Positions 1 to 10,971 of a stretch of DNA of 35,276 bases are shown here, one piece after another. A program made the translations under genes and the position numbers. The notes beneath the pieces are model-generated. The model did no database searches and was not told where the DNA came from. It saw nothing but the letters and a program-made list of their open reading frames with translations. Origin of the DNA: Calocera cornea HHB12733. Lineage: Eukaryota > Basidiomycota > Dacrymycetes > Dacrymycetales > Dacrymycetaceae. Numbering within the stretch: the stretch's first letter is position 1; each line of letters starts with the position of its first letter. The DNA lies in the NCBI GenBank assembly GCA_001632435.1, contig KV424147.1, positions 1 to 35,276 on the forward strand, written 5' to 3'.

Positions 1-760
1 GGGTGTAGAGGATGTTGTCTAAGCTATTCCGATTCCCTGGAATGTGATAGAGTCCAATTCCGCTTCCGTTTGGTGGCTGGAGGTCCGGAACGGGTGATTT
101 CGGATATTTGGTGAAGTGGTTGACTTGTGGGGCCAAGTCCGAGGAGGGGGATAGATGGGGAATGTGTAGGAGAACACACTACAACCAATTCCGAAGGGAC
201 GGAGTCGATATTGAGCTATTCCGGCTCCGTTTGAGGATGGGAGGTCGGAATTACACAATTCCGGAGTCGGCAGTTCGGAATAGGAATTGGCAGGTGTAAA
301 AGGGCAAGCAGAGAGCAGAAGAGGTATGAGATGAGATGCTGGGTTACTATTTCCCACAGGAGGTTGCGGGGAATCCTCAGAGATCAGATCTGAGGACTCC
401 CGTACTATCCTAGTCTACTATATATAGGAATTCGGAGTGCACCGCTATCCGAAACATGTCGGAAGTGTTGTCTAGCCTTCCTGTGCCCTTGTATAGCCTA
501 TTCCAATCCTGCACTGCCCATTCCGCTTGTTGGAACAGCATTCCAGTGATGCATCGCCTTGGGGCGGTGCAGAGGTTGCGCATGGCTATGCAAGAGTGGG
601 AATGGACTGGAAAACCTGGAAAACCTTCGGAATAGGAGCCTGGGCATTGCCTGAGGCTGGGACATCTTGTCCTGTCCCATTCCGTTCCGTATTGGGCTAT
701 TCCAGGGGGTTTCAAGGTGTCGTGGAGTCCGGAATATCGGAATAGGCTTCGGAGTTGCTG
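1..760. repeat. Cluster of GGAAT/ATTCC words
   Basis: About twenty copies of ATTCC or its complement GGAAT occur in 760 bases, often extended to ATTCCG or CGGAATAGG (for example near 57, 186, 216, 246-280, 428, 521, 629, 678 and 731). Spacing is irregular, so this is not a simple tandem array. It could be a decayed repeat or part of a retroelement LTR. Confidence 0.45.
374..391 (+). repeat. 18-bp direct repeat, copy 1 (contains AGATCT palindrome)
   Basis: An identical 18-base word (tcctcagagatcagatct) occurs here and at 811-828. It carries the palindrome AGATCT, and in this copy the longer palindrome TCAGATCTGA. The two copies bracket about 420 bp rich in ATTCC words. They may mark ends or regulatory ends of a decayed element. 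Confidence 0.5.
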
Positions 761-810
761 TAGTGCCCTGACAATGTGATGACCAGGCTTTCTCGCAAGA
801 CTATGGAGAT

Positions 811-828
811 TCCTCAGAGATCAGATCT
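811..828 (+). repeat. 18-bp direct repeat, copy 2
   Basis: Second identical copy of the 18-base word at 374-391. The sequence beyond the shared word differs (taaggag here, gaggact in copy 1). A TATA-like tract (ttatatac) follows at about 858. Confidence 0.5.
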
Positions 829-1773
829 AAGGAGAAGCTACCGAAGGTACCAAAGGTTATATACAAAAAGAGTGAACATAGCCTCAGCTTCTCCCGAACA
901 CTCCAAAGTGAGACCCAACACTGCCTGAAGCACTGCCGACCACAGCATTGCTCATCTGAACACAGCCAAGTACTGCCCCGCACAGCCAAAGGGTCACAGC
1001 CTTGCTTAGCCTTACCTAATTCTGTGCCAATCTATCTGAAGTCGGGGCAAATTTGGTGTTCCCTGACACTCACCAACCTTCTCCATTTCCCAAATGGCAC
1101 ACCTTTGTGTTGCCTCTGGCAACCTAGGATACCTGAGCAATGTTGGGTCTCATTGCCACTCATCCATGGCAATTCCTGCCTTGGGGTCCGGAGGGTTAGT
1201 GGTCTCCCTTGCCTCAGCATCTTGATCAATTGCACATGGCAAAATGGGGTGTCCCCTGACACAGACCCAGGGTCACTCTGACACTCACAGTATTCAGTTG
1301 TGTAATTTTATTCCATTTTTTGGCTATATATTTTGATAGTTAGTCTATATAACTTTTATAAGTCTTGACATCTGAATCCCTCAATTGAAGTGACAACTAT
1401 GCACAAAGTGCTGCATGCGATACAGATTAAGTGTGTGAATTATTACTATCCCTTTTGCTTCCATTTCCCTGCCCCTAGGGCAGTGGAAGGTCCGCGTCGC
1501 GCGAGGCACCCTGGGGTCCAAGCGCTTACCAAGCCTTTCTGGCCCGCTGATTGGCTGAGGCGAAGCTGTCCGCGAAAGGCTTCCGTACTTTCGGCCCCGC
1601 CGGGCGCTTCTTTCAACTGCTTCCGCCCATCCGTGCTCCGCCGCACGCACACATTCCTGAGGCAATCCGGCCCACCCCTTGGGTTTCACAACCACACACC
1701 AAGTCGCCGCGGATCCATTCCGCACATTCTTTGCTCCAAGGTACCTACCCACCCACGCGGGCGGCTGGACAGG

Positions 1774-3736
<1,963 letters not shown>

Positions 3737-4020
3737 TGCAGAGGAAGTCTTCATACATGGAAGGATGGGGTGGATGTTGGAGTTGTATTGGTTCTATCTG
3801 TTACATGTGCGCTCCTTCCCTCCTTCAATGTGGTTGTACTTGTACATGTCTGTTTTACAGTGAATGTCATCGGAAGCCCGAAGGAAACGAGTGTGGTCTG
3901 TGTTCTGTAAGGACTGTGATGCCTTTGGAAGGCTGAACTGTCAATCTGTCTGCTCGGCATGCATCTTCAATGATTGGCCGTTGTCTCCCCACTAGAAGAA
4001 AGTTCCTTCCGGCCTGTGGT

Positions 4021-4975
4021 TCAAAAGGTGATATTGTCGACAATCGCCTGCATCGTACGCCAATCGAACGTGATTCCAGCAACCTGTCGCAACAACAGTA
4101 TCTCAGTCGGCTGATCTGCCCTCGGACCGCGGGCGACATACCTTCACGTGGTCAAACTCGGCTTGGCTAAGAAGGTTCGTACCAATGCTCTTGAGGTCGG
4201 TGATACGAATAGCCGTGCTGCATTCACAATCTTAAAACCCGCCAACATTGGGACGCGCATATACGTACTTGGCCGACAGCGCCAGGAGTGTACTCCCCTC
4301 CCGCTCCTCCCTCATCGCCCAGCGGGTGAAGAACGGCAGCGAGCGCCTCTCCGACCCCTTCGGCCGCAGCTGGGCGTACGCATTGATCAGCGCGCGCAAA
4401 GGCGAGTTCTCATCTCCAGAAGAGGAAGAGTACAGCGGGTCGGTGTATGTGGTCCCGTCCTTGCTGGAAGCAGCATATATGCGTCATAAAACTCGGGGAA
4501 CGGTGAGAGGGACGTACTACTGGACGACTCCACCGCTCTGGAGGAAGGCGGCCGCGCTCGCCGGGTCTAGGACGGTGATTGGGGCGCATACAACTGAGAA
4601 ATCGACCACTGAGAGTGCCTTCTCGCACTCCGGAGCGGCGAGGACGAGCTCCGGAGTGGACCGCTTGAAGTTGCCAGAGGCCTGGACGTTGGGAGAAGGA
4701 GATGCGCGCGGGGCGACGGCGCGCGCGCTGGGGCTGGCCTGTGCAGCTGCGGCGACATCGGCGTCCGCGAGCGCACGAGCGACGACCTCTTCGCGCGTTG
4801 CTTGCTTCAGACTGCGGGGATCGAACGCGATATCGAATGCGCCGTCGGGGAAGACAACATCTTCCCCGAGGGGGTCGAACTGGGTGAACGAGGTGGGAGG
4901 GAGCGGGAGGCCGGAGACCAGAGGGAGGCAGGGGAGGAGGGCCAGGAGCAGAGTGAGGACGGTGAAGAAGAACAT
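4021..4975 (-). CDS. Predicted secreted protein, 263 aa, unknown function
   Basis: Four exons in transcript order: 4975-4518, 4463-4269, 4217-4142, 4083-4021 (792 nt, open throughout). Introns are 54, 51 and 58 nt with GTACGT, GTACGT and GTATGT donors. The N-terminus (MFFFTVLTLLLALLPCLPL) is a typical signal peptide, with cleavage plausible after VSG near residue 22. The mature part has an Ala-rich stretch around 70-100 and only two cysteines, around 118-135 (PECEK, VVCAP), which could form one disulfide. The C-terminus ends in TFDWRTMQAIVDNITF. I do not recognise the family. The neighbouring gene at 5427-6299 has a similar start, a phase-2 first intron with a shared word, and the same TATA context, so the two may be distantly related or co-regulated secreted proteins. 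Confidence 0.75.
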
Positions 4976-5426
4976 TGTTGGGAGGTATGTGGAGGGTAAG
5001 GTGGGTTGTGAAGGAGTGTAGTTTGTCGAGTGAAAGAATGTAGATGTTGTAAGGAGTGGAAGGTCGACAAACGACGATGGGCTGTATGTGAATGAGGGAA
5101 AGATGGGAGGCGGATGTGCTGCTCAGCCTGCTCTGCTCGTTCTTATACCGAAACTGCCGGCAGATCACACAGGGGTTCTGCAGCCGCCGGTCTGGCGCTC
5201 TCCCGAGGCGGTTCCAGGATACCTCCCTCTTTAGACATGTTAAAGACATATTGGGTACTAGCGGGGATCTATTCAGGCTCATCAGGCATCAGGCATGCTT
5301 CGTGCCGATCACATGATGTCATTCGGGACTATTGATGATCCACAGCGCGAGCCTGATGGCCCTGATCCTCGCATCCAAGAGGCAACCTCTGACTTCACAT
5401 CGAGGACAGCGCTTCTATGTGTGACG
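4976..5426. other. Intergenic: promoter of the 4021-4975 gene, 3' flank of the 5427-6299 gene
   Basis: No gene is seen. The right part, next to the stop at 5427, is probably the 3' UTR of the acidic secreted-protein gene. The left part is the 5' region of the minus-strand gene starting at 4975 and carries its candidate TATA box. Confidence 0.6.
5141..5147 (-). promoter_or_regulatory. Candidate TATA box (TATAAGA)
   Basis: The minus strand reads cggtataagaacgagc, about 166 nt upstream of the ATG at 4975. The same TATAAGAAC word precedes the neighbouring secreted-protein gene (6417-6423). Position and sharing suggest a core promoter; this is inferred, not shown. Confidence 0.45.
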
Positions 5427-6299
5427 CTAGGCACGATTGTTGCTGCCAATATTGTCGACGTTGACGAAGCCAATTTCGAGGCTGTCGCTTGGGCATCAGC
5501 GCTCTTCCACCTTCTATATTCCGCGCATACACTCACTCGGAGGCGGGATCACTTTCCATATCCTCATCACGTTCTTCTTCCATGGCGGCGGGCGCTCCAA
5601 CATCTGGTCCATCAGGCGGGTCACTGTGGTCGAAGTTGACGATGCCACCTTCGATGCTGTCGCTTGGGCATCAGCGCTCTTCCACCTTCTATATTCCGCG
5701 CATGCACTCACTCATCGCGTTCTTCTTCCATGGCGCCGCGCGCTCCAACATCAGGTCCGTCTGGCCCATCCTGTCCATCAGGCGGGTCACTGCAATTCGC
5801 ATCAGCTATCCTTCTAGTCGCAGCGTGGACCTCGTGACGTACTAGCCTGGCTCATCAGGCTCATCACTACATTCGGAAGTCAATAATGATATTCGCCTTT
5901 ATCATGAGCATCGCAATGTACTCCCCGGGTCCATCAGATCCATCAGGAGGGTCACTGCGAGTATAGCGTCAGTTATTGGTATTGTGCGCCATACAGATAC
6001 CCAAAGGTTGGATGTGGCCAGCGTACTAAGCATCATCTGCACGGCGGTGCGGGTACCCATCCCGCATATCATTCCCCGTCGCTGCATAGGCGGACCGAAC
6101 CGACAGGTCGTTGTCCCGGCTGTTTGGGTACATATATGCGTCAAAACAGTCTCAGAGAATTGGGGGGGGGGGGGACTTACCTCTGCATGACGGCCCGAGC
6201 CTCGTGGGGGGGCTGTCCACCGTGGAGAGGATGAGCTGTCGTGAGCGTGATGGAGGAGAGAAAGGCTAGGAGCAGAGGGGTGGCGGAAAAGATGAACAT
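5427..6299 (-). CDS. Acidic secreted protein with duplicated exons, 173 aa, unknown function
   Basis: Seven exons in transcript order: 6299-6181, 6119-6027, 5954-5922, 5866-5843, 5789-5712, 5656-5537, 5481-5427 (522 nt). Introns are 61, 72, 55, 53, 55 and 55 nt, and every one is phase 2. The N-terminus (MFIFSATPLLLAFLSSITL) is a signal peptide ending near TTAHP. The mature protein is Asp/Glu/Pro/Gly-rich with two copies of a DPPDG..DVGA..AMEEERD block and paired segments IEGGIVNFD and LEIGFVNVD. It has no cysteine and no recognised domain. Exons 5 and 6, with the intron that follows each, are a tandem duplication. The 24-nt exon 5866-5843 is a micro-exon; without it the intron would be an outlying 132 nt. 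The symmetric phases let any middle exon be skipped or gained without a frameshift, so splice isoforms are possible. Splicing is inferred from sites and frame. Confidence 0.65.
5475..5625 (-). repeat. Tandem duplication of an exon-intron unit, copy A
   Basis: On the + strand this copy carries the intron 5482-5536 followed by the coding part of exon 5656-5537. The intron matches intron 5657-5711 at 54 of 55 bases (one a/g difference). The coding parts share 'gttcttcttccatggcg' and 'cgctccaacatc' but differ by in-frame insertions. Confidence 0.85.
5650..5790 (-). repeat. Tandem duplication of an exon-intron unit, copy B
   Basis: Second copy, carrying intron 5657-5711 and exon 5789-5712. Relative to copy A the exon lacks a segment coding for DEDMESDPAS and has an extra GQDGPD segment, so the coding part has changed by in-frame indels while the intron is almost unchanged. 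Confidence 0.85.
6162..6174 (+). repeat. Homopolymer G13 within an intron
   Basis: A run of 13 G bases on the + strand (13 C in the transcript) lies just after the donor of the first intron of the acidic secreted-protein gene. It is prone to length variation and sequencing error, but being intronic it does not affect the frame. Confidence 0.9.
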
Positions 6300-6676
6300 G
6301 GTGGTGTATTGTTCGATGTTGGGGGGTGTGATCAAGGAGTGCAGAGCAGATGCGGGATACGATGATGTAGTGGAATGAAGGAAAGTGGACGGAGCGCGTC
6401 CCTCTGAAAATGATGTTCTTATACCTGGGATGCTCTTGCCGAGTGGAGCTCTGCGACAGAAAGTCGGGCGAAGTAGGATCCGCCGGAGAGCACACCGACG
6501 CTAGTCCTGAATTGGTAATTGCTGCAGTGGAATCGGCGAGTCGAAGGAGCATTGGGGCGATGAAGCACTTTACTCGGCAGTCACATTGTCAGCCAATCCA
6601 ACCTGGCTGTTCTGTGCGAGATCAAGCACGAATAGATGGATGCATACATTTACGATACGTATCTTATTCTTAATGG
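6300..6676. other. Intergenic between SDR and secreted-protein gene
   Basis: No gene is seen. It should contain the promoter of the minus-strand gene starting at 6299 and the 3' UTR of the SDR gene ending at 6677. Confidence 0.6.
6417..6423 (-). promoter_or_regulatory. Candidate TATA box (TATAAGA)
   Basis: The minus strand reads caggtataagaacatc, 118 nt upstream of the ATG at 6299. It shares GGTATAAGAAC-type context with the box at 5141-5147. Confidence 0.45.
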
Positions 6677-7535
6677 TTAACTCGACTTTCCCTGCGCCCC
6701 TGTCATATTCTCTACAATCCCCGGCCCTCCGAACTGAGGGTTGACCTGCAGGAATCCACCGTCTAAGCAGATTGATCAGCATTTCATAGCGCATATATGC
6801 TGCTTGTGACGCACCAACTGGGATAGACACGCCCGTAATGTACGACGCCTCGTCCGAGCACAGGAAGGCGATCGTCTGCCCAACTTCCTTCGGATCCCCC
6901 GGCCTTCCCAGCGGCAGCCGCGGCACGCTGATCTTGTGTACGTCCGCGCCGTCCATGTCCGACATCGGAGTAGCGATATACCCTGGCGCGACGGAGCACA
7001 CGCGGATGCCGTACTTGGCCAGCTCGACCGAGAGGTTCTTCGTGAGCCCGCCGAGTGCGTGTTTGCTCGCGACGTACGGCGTCTGGTTCGGCAGGGGCGA
7101 GGTCTCGTGCACCGAGGTAGTGTTGACGATGACGCCTCCAGTGCCCTGCTTGATGAGCTGCCGCGCGGCGTGCTGCATGAGCACGAACGGCCCGTCCACG
7201 TTGACGGCCATGATGCGGCGGTAGGCGGCAAAGTCGAAGTCCTGGAACTCGCCCCCCTGGTTGATCCCCGCCACGTTTACCAGCGCGTCGAGGCGCCCGC
7301 CGAAGGCCACGATGAAGTCATCGACGACCTTTCCCGCATTGATGGGGTCGGTGAGGTCCAGTGCGCGCACCTCGGCCTTGCGTCCCAGAGCGCGGATGCG
7401 CTCCGCTACGCCTTCAGCGTCAGCCTTGCTCCTGTTCCAAGTCACGCCAATGTCGAACCCCTTCGCGGCCAGGGCGAGCGCCGTCGCTTTCCCGATGCCA
7501 GACTCCGAGCCCGTTACGATCGCGACCTTGGACAT
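6677..7535 (-). CDS. Short-chain dehydrogenase/reductase, 268 aa (SDR copy 1)
   Basis: Two exons: 7535-6815 and 6762-6677, with a 52-nt intron (GTGCGT donor). Splicing turns the end into VDGGFLQVNP...GKSS, the usual SDR C-terminus; reading through the intron gives a spurious tail. This is a classical NAD(P)-dependent SDR: cofactor motif TGSESGIG at 8-15, NVAG at 87-90, and catalytic N112, S141, Y154 and K158 (YVASK). It probably reduces or oxidises a small alcohol or ketone in the cytosol; the substrate cannot be told from sequence, though it looks like the 3-ketoacyl-ACP-reductase/glucose-dehydrogenase-like group. The next gene upstream is a close paralogue in the same orientation with its intron at the same codon. 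Confidence 0.92.
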
Positions 7536-7938
7536 GGTGAAGGATGGGAGACGGACGACGGCGGAAGCGCGGATAAGGACGCCATCGATGACCGCAAGGG
7601 ACTGACTGAATGGTGGTCAGAAGACGCCGGAGCAGACGTCCGTTTGGGCTGGACCCTGCCAGCGATGGAGGCTCGGTGTTCGGCCCGACTTGGTGGCTTA
7701 ACACCGAACAACGAACGATCTATTCCGGGCCGCCGTGCTTTCAAGCCACTCATCCAGTCGCACAATCCGTATGGCTTATAACTCAATATTGATCGTGTCA
7801 TAAGATAGTGCACGGATACCGGAGGTGGCAGTCGACTACGCTGTGGGATAATCTTATGCTCGTGACTGTTGCCCATTGACATGCAGTATGCCTGGAGCTC
7901 ATCCCACACGGGTTACGTGTGATTCGAGAATGCATTGC
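7536..7938. other. Intergenic between the two SDR genes
   Basis: No gene is seen. A minus-strand TATAAG (7775-7780) lies about 240 nt upstream of SDR copy 1, and the 3' UTR of SDR copy 2 should also be here. Confidence 0.55.
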
Positions 7939-8812
7939 CTACTCCGAATTGGTGCCAAACTGGAGAGGCGGATCCATCCCTTCCGTGAGCCCTCCTCCTC
8001 CCCAGTGCGGGTTGACAAGCAAGAACCCGCCGTCTATGAGAGTCATCAACGAAAGATCGAATCACTACGCGGAGGAATCACATACCGACAGCCCAAGATT
8101 GCCCGGTAACGTACGACGCGTCGTCCGAGCATAGGAAGGCGATCACCTTCCCCACCTCCATCGGATCGCCCATCCGTCCCATCGGCACGCGCGGCACCTT
8201 GATACTGTGCACATCCGCCCCATCCGACATCGTCATAGGCGAAGCGATGAACCCGGGGGCGACAGCGCACACCCTGGTCCCGTACTGCGCAAGGTCGAGC
8301 GCCATCGCCTTGGTGAGCCCTCCCAGTGCGTGCTTCGAGGCGACATATGCCGCCTGCCCGGGGTTGGGAGTGTGCTCGTGCACCGACGTGACGTTGACAA
8401 TTACCCCGCCCCCGCCCTGCTTCACGAACTGCCGCGCAGCACGCTGGGCGAGCACGAACGGCCCGTCGGTGTTGACGGCCATCACCTTCCGGTAGTCGTC
8501 GAACGTGATGTCCAGCGTGTTCGCGGCGGTAAACATGCCGGCCACGTTGCACAGTGCATCGAGCCGACCGAAGGAGCCGATGAAGGCATCCGCGACTTTC
8601 CCAGCTCCCAGCGGATCGGATAGGTCGAGGTGACGCACCTCCGCCTTCCCTCCCTTAGAACGGATCTCCTCTGCAACTGCCTCTCCTGCAGCGTTATCCC
8701 GGTTCCAGCAGACGCCGATGGCGTATTTCTTTGCTGCCAGCGCTAGAGCAGCGGCGCGCCCGATGCCAGATTCGGAGCCGGTGACGATGGCTGTCCTGAG
8801 GATGCTGGCCAT
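7939..8812 (-). CDS. Short-chain dehydrogenase/reductase, 273 aa (SDR copy 2)
   Basis: Two exons: 8812-8086 and 8033-7939, with a 52-nt intron (GTATGT donor) at the same codon as in SDR copy 1 (V then DGGF). I chose the ATG at 8812 (MASILRTAIVTG) over the in-frame one at 8842, because it gives the family's usual short lead before the cofactor motif and leaves a TATA-like box 53 nt upstream. Motifs: TGSESGIG 11-18, NVAG about 89-92, catalytic N114, S143, Y156, K160. The C-terminus is VDGGFLLVNP followed by a Gly-rich tail. It shares long stretches with copy 1 (TGSESGIG, YVASKHALGGLTK, SDGADVH), pointing to a local tandem duplication that has since diverged. Substrate unknown. Confidence 0.9.
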
Positions 8813-9484
8813 GAGGGTGTGCAGATGGTTGGTTGGCGACACGCTAGCATCGAGCCGCGTTTGTTATATGAGGCAGTGGGATGGATCACGTTATCCATTC
8901 TTTCACTAGGTCCATGCTTAAGAGCCAGCTGGTTGAATGGCCCACGGTGAGAAGACCATTCTAGTGTTCTGGAAGAGCGAGCGCAGGTGGTCGTGGGGAC
9001 GAAAGCAGGGTCCTCATCAATGAACCGCCTTCATGGGGCTGCGATGCAGGGTTCGGTGATGACCTACAACAGTATGTTGAATGACCCACCAGCATCTCGT
9101 ACCGCTCTTTGCCTTCGTCAATAGGACGCACGTAATAACACTCATACTCTTTGACACTCTGGAGAGTGTGAATGACTCGGCCCCCGTCCCGCCGTTCCCT
9201 CCAGTGCTCAACGGTACTTCAGAGCGCGGATCAGCGGGTACCGTAGCAAATTGCCGGAGCTATCATTGCTATATCTTGCAAAAGTAACAATACAATTCAA
9301 CGAGTCTTCTGACGGGACTCATAGTAGTGGTAAGCGCGGGGGACGCGTCCTGCGCCCTGAGCAACGGACTGGTGACCCCGCAGGGTTCTTCTCCTAACCC
9401 TATCACAATGTCGACAACGCTCCTCCACCTTCGTCCAGAGGAGGGGGCCGCCAGCACAACTTGTCTTCCTTCTCCGACCTAGTC
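8813..9484. other. Divergent intergenic region (SDR copy 2 / alpha-beta hydrolase)
   Basis: No gene is recognised. It lies between the starts of two divergent genes and so holds both promoters. Short open frames here have no family resemblance. Confidence 0.6.
8864..8869 (-). promoter_or_regulatory. Candidate TATA box (ATATAA)
   Basis: The minus strand reads ctcatataacaaac, about 53 nt upstream of the chosen ATG at 8812, which supports that start over the one at 8842. Confidence 0.4.
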
Positions 9485-10915
9485 ATGGACTACCTGGAGA
9501 GGATCACCCAGTATCTTCCCCCGCTGAACAAGCAGCAACTCCCAGCCATCGCGCTGGGGCTGTCCACAGCTGCCCTACTCACCTACGCCCTCAAGCCGCG
9601 CTACGAGGCCGAGCGCGCACCGTGCACTCTACCCGGGCTGTCGAATGTCCCGCCGAGCTATGCGAAAGACTTGGCGTTGCATCTTTACCCCGTGGACTAC
9701 TTTGAAGGCGGGCAGTGGGTGAACCTGCCGTATGGCAGGACCAGGGTTTGGATTATGGGGCCGGAGGACGGACAGAAGGTGTGCTTCTGTGCTGCTGGGG
9801 GTTCTGTATTGATCCCTAACCAACATGAACAGGTCGTTCTGGTACATGGATTCCAGGTCCCGGCTATTGTCTTGAAGGACATGGCTACACACCTGGTTGG
9901 CGCTGGGTTTAGGGTGCTGACCTATGGTGTGTGTCGTGCCGTGGATCTCCCATATGTGCTGACAGTCGATTGTCAGATCTCTACGGTCGTGGTCACAGCG
10001 ACTATGTAGATCTCCCGTACAGCGCAACTCTTTTCAGCACGCAGCTGGCTCTTGTGCTGCAAGCCGTCGGATGGACCAAACCTGCGTTAGTCGGGTACTC
10101 GATGGTATGTCCACCAACGCCCCAATCCTTACCACTCCTGAAGCCGGGCTGATCCGGACAAAAGGGCGGCTCGATTGTCACTGCTTTCGCAGATCAGTTC
10201 CCGCATGTGGCAGGCGAGCACATTGTTCTCCTCGCTTCCGCTGGGCTGCAGAAGGTGAGCCGAGGCAAATAACTCCAGGCAGGAGCTGAGATTGACGAAA
10301 CCACCGGGTAGCCTGGCGAATTTGCCTTACGTAACAGGCTGATGACCTCTCGCCTGGGTATGGCGATCGTGTCTTCGTCGGTGTTCAGGGTACGCGTTCA
10401 TATGACATGTTTGGGTCGAAGCTAACTGAGGCTATGTAGTGGTTCGCCAACTTGATCGTTGGACCCCGCTCCTCCCCAAGCTTGCCTCCGATCCCCCAGG
10501 ACACCGCCAAACGCACGGAGGTATGTCCACACACCGCATTCTGAGCAGTCGCAGTACTAATAACGCTCCACTAGATTATCAACCTGCAAACTGTTGTGCT
10601 TCCCGGATATATGAGAGCACTAGCTTCGTCTGTGATGTACGGCCCGATGTGCAACCAGCGACAGTCCTTCATCGAGCTCTCCTCGCGCAAGGTGCTGATC
10701 ATCTGCGTTCGTCGCTTCACTCCCAGTCCTCCAAGATATACTCACATCACACACAGGGAACCGAGGACACCTCGTGCCCGATCCGCATGTCGGAGGAGAT
10801 CAACCAGTTGGCCAAAGGCTCGAAGCTGGTTGCGATCAAGAAGGGCTCTCATTTCATCCCTGTCACACATACCGACCAGGTTGCCGGAGCAATCGCGTCG
10901 TTCCTCAGGGAATGA
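9485..10915 (+). CDS. Membrane-anchored alpha/beta hydrolase, 351 aa
   Basis: Eight exons: 9485-9778, 9833-9926, 9977-10104, 10165-10254, 10312-10389, 10440-10520, 10575-10706, 10757-10915 (1056 nt). The N-terminus has one hydrophobic helix (about residues 17-35, LPAIALGLSTAALLTYAL), likely a membrane anchor. The hydrolase fold follows: oxyanion HG at 103-104 (VVLVHGF), DLYGRGHSD at 130-138, nucleophile elbow GYSMGG with S171, acid D303 in GTEDTSCP, and base H331 in GSHFIPVTH. All three triad residues are present, so it should be an active serine hydrolase (esterase, lipase or epoxide-hydrolase-like); the substrate is unknown. The last intron has a weak donor (GTTCGT) but is needed to join LIIC to GTEDT. 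The gene converges on the Zn2Cys6 gene, with 56 bp between stops. Confidence 0.9.
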
Positions 10916-10971
10916 TCGTCGAGCTACTCATTGTCACAATCTGGTACAAGGAATGTATGTACATAGCTCTC

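Larger units (their letters stand above)
1..1773. other. Gene-poor, repeat-derived left flank
   Basis: I see no credible gene here. Open frames are short and none resembles a known family. Positions 1-760 are crowded with GGAAT/ATTCC words. Positions 800-1300 read like low-complexity, transposon-type non-coding DNA with recurring 'cctgacactcac', 'tggca' and 'acagcc' words. Positions 1300-1410 are AT-rich. This is plausibly an old LTR or other retroelement remnant, but no reverse transcriptase, integrase or clear LTR ends are visible. The last part (about 1480-1773) is GC-rich and probably holds the promoter and 5' leader of the GH43 gene. Confidence 0.5.

Noticed and set aside
5790..5921. Single 132-nt intron in the acidic secreted-protein gene
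   Set aside because: It splits cleanly into introns of 55 and 53 nt around a 24-nt phase-2 exon (5843-5866) reading DEPDEPG, which fits the rest of the gene better.
5902..6552. 216-codon minus-strand frame
   Set aside because: It reads the signal-peptide exon of the acidic secreted-protein gene in the wrong frame and continues through its introns; the spliced model with phase-2 exons fits better.
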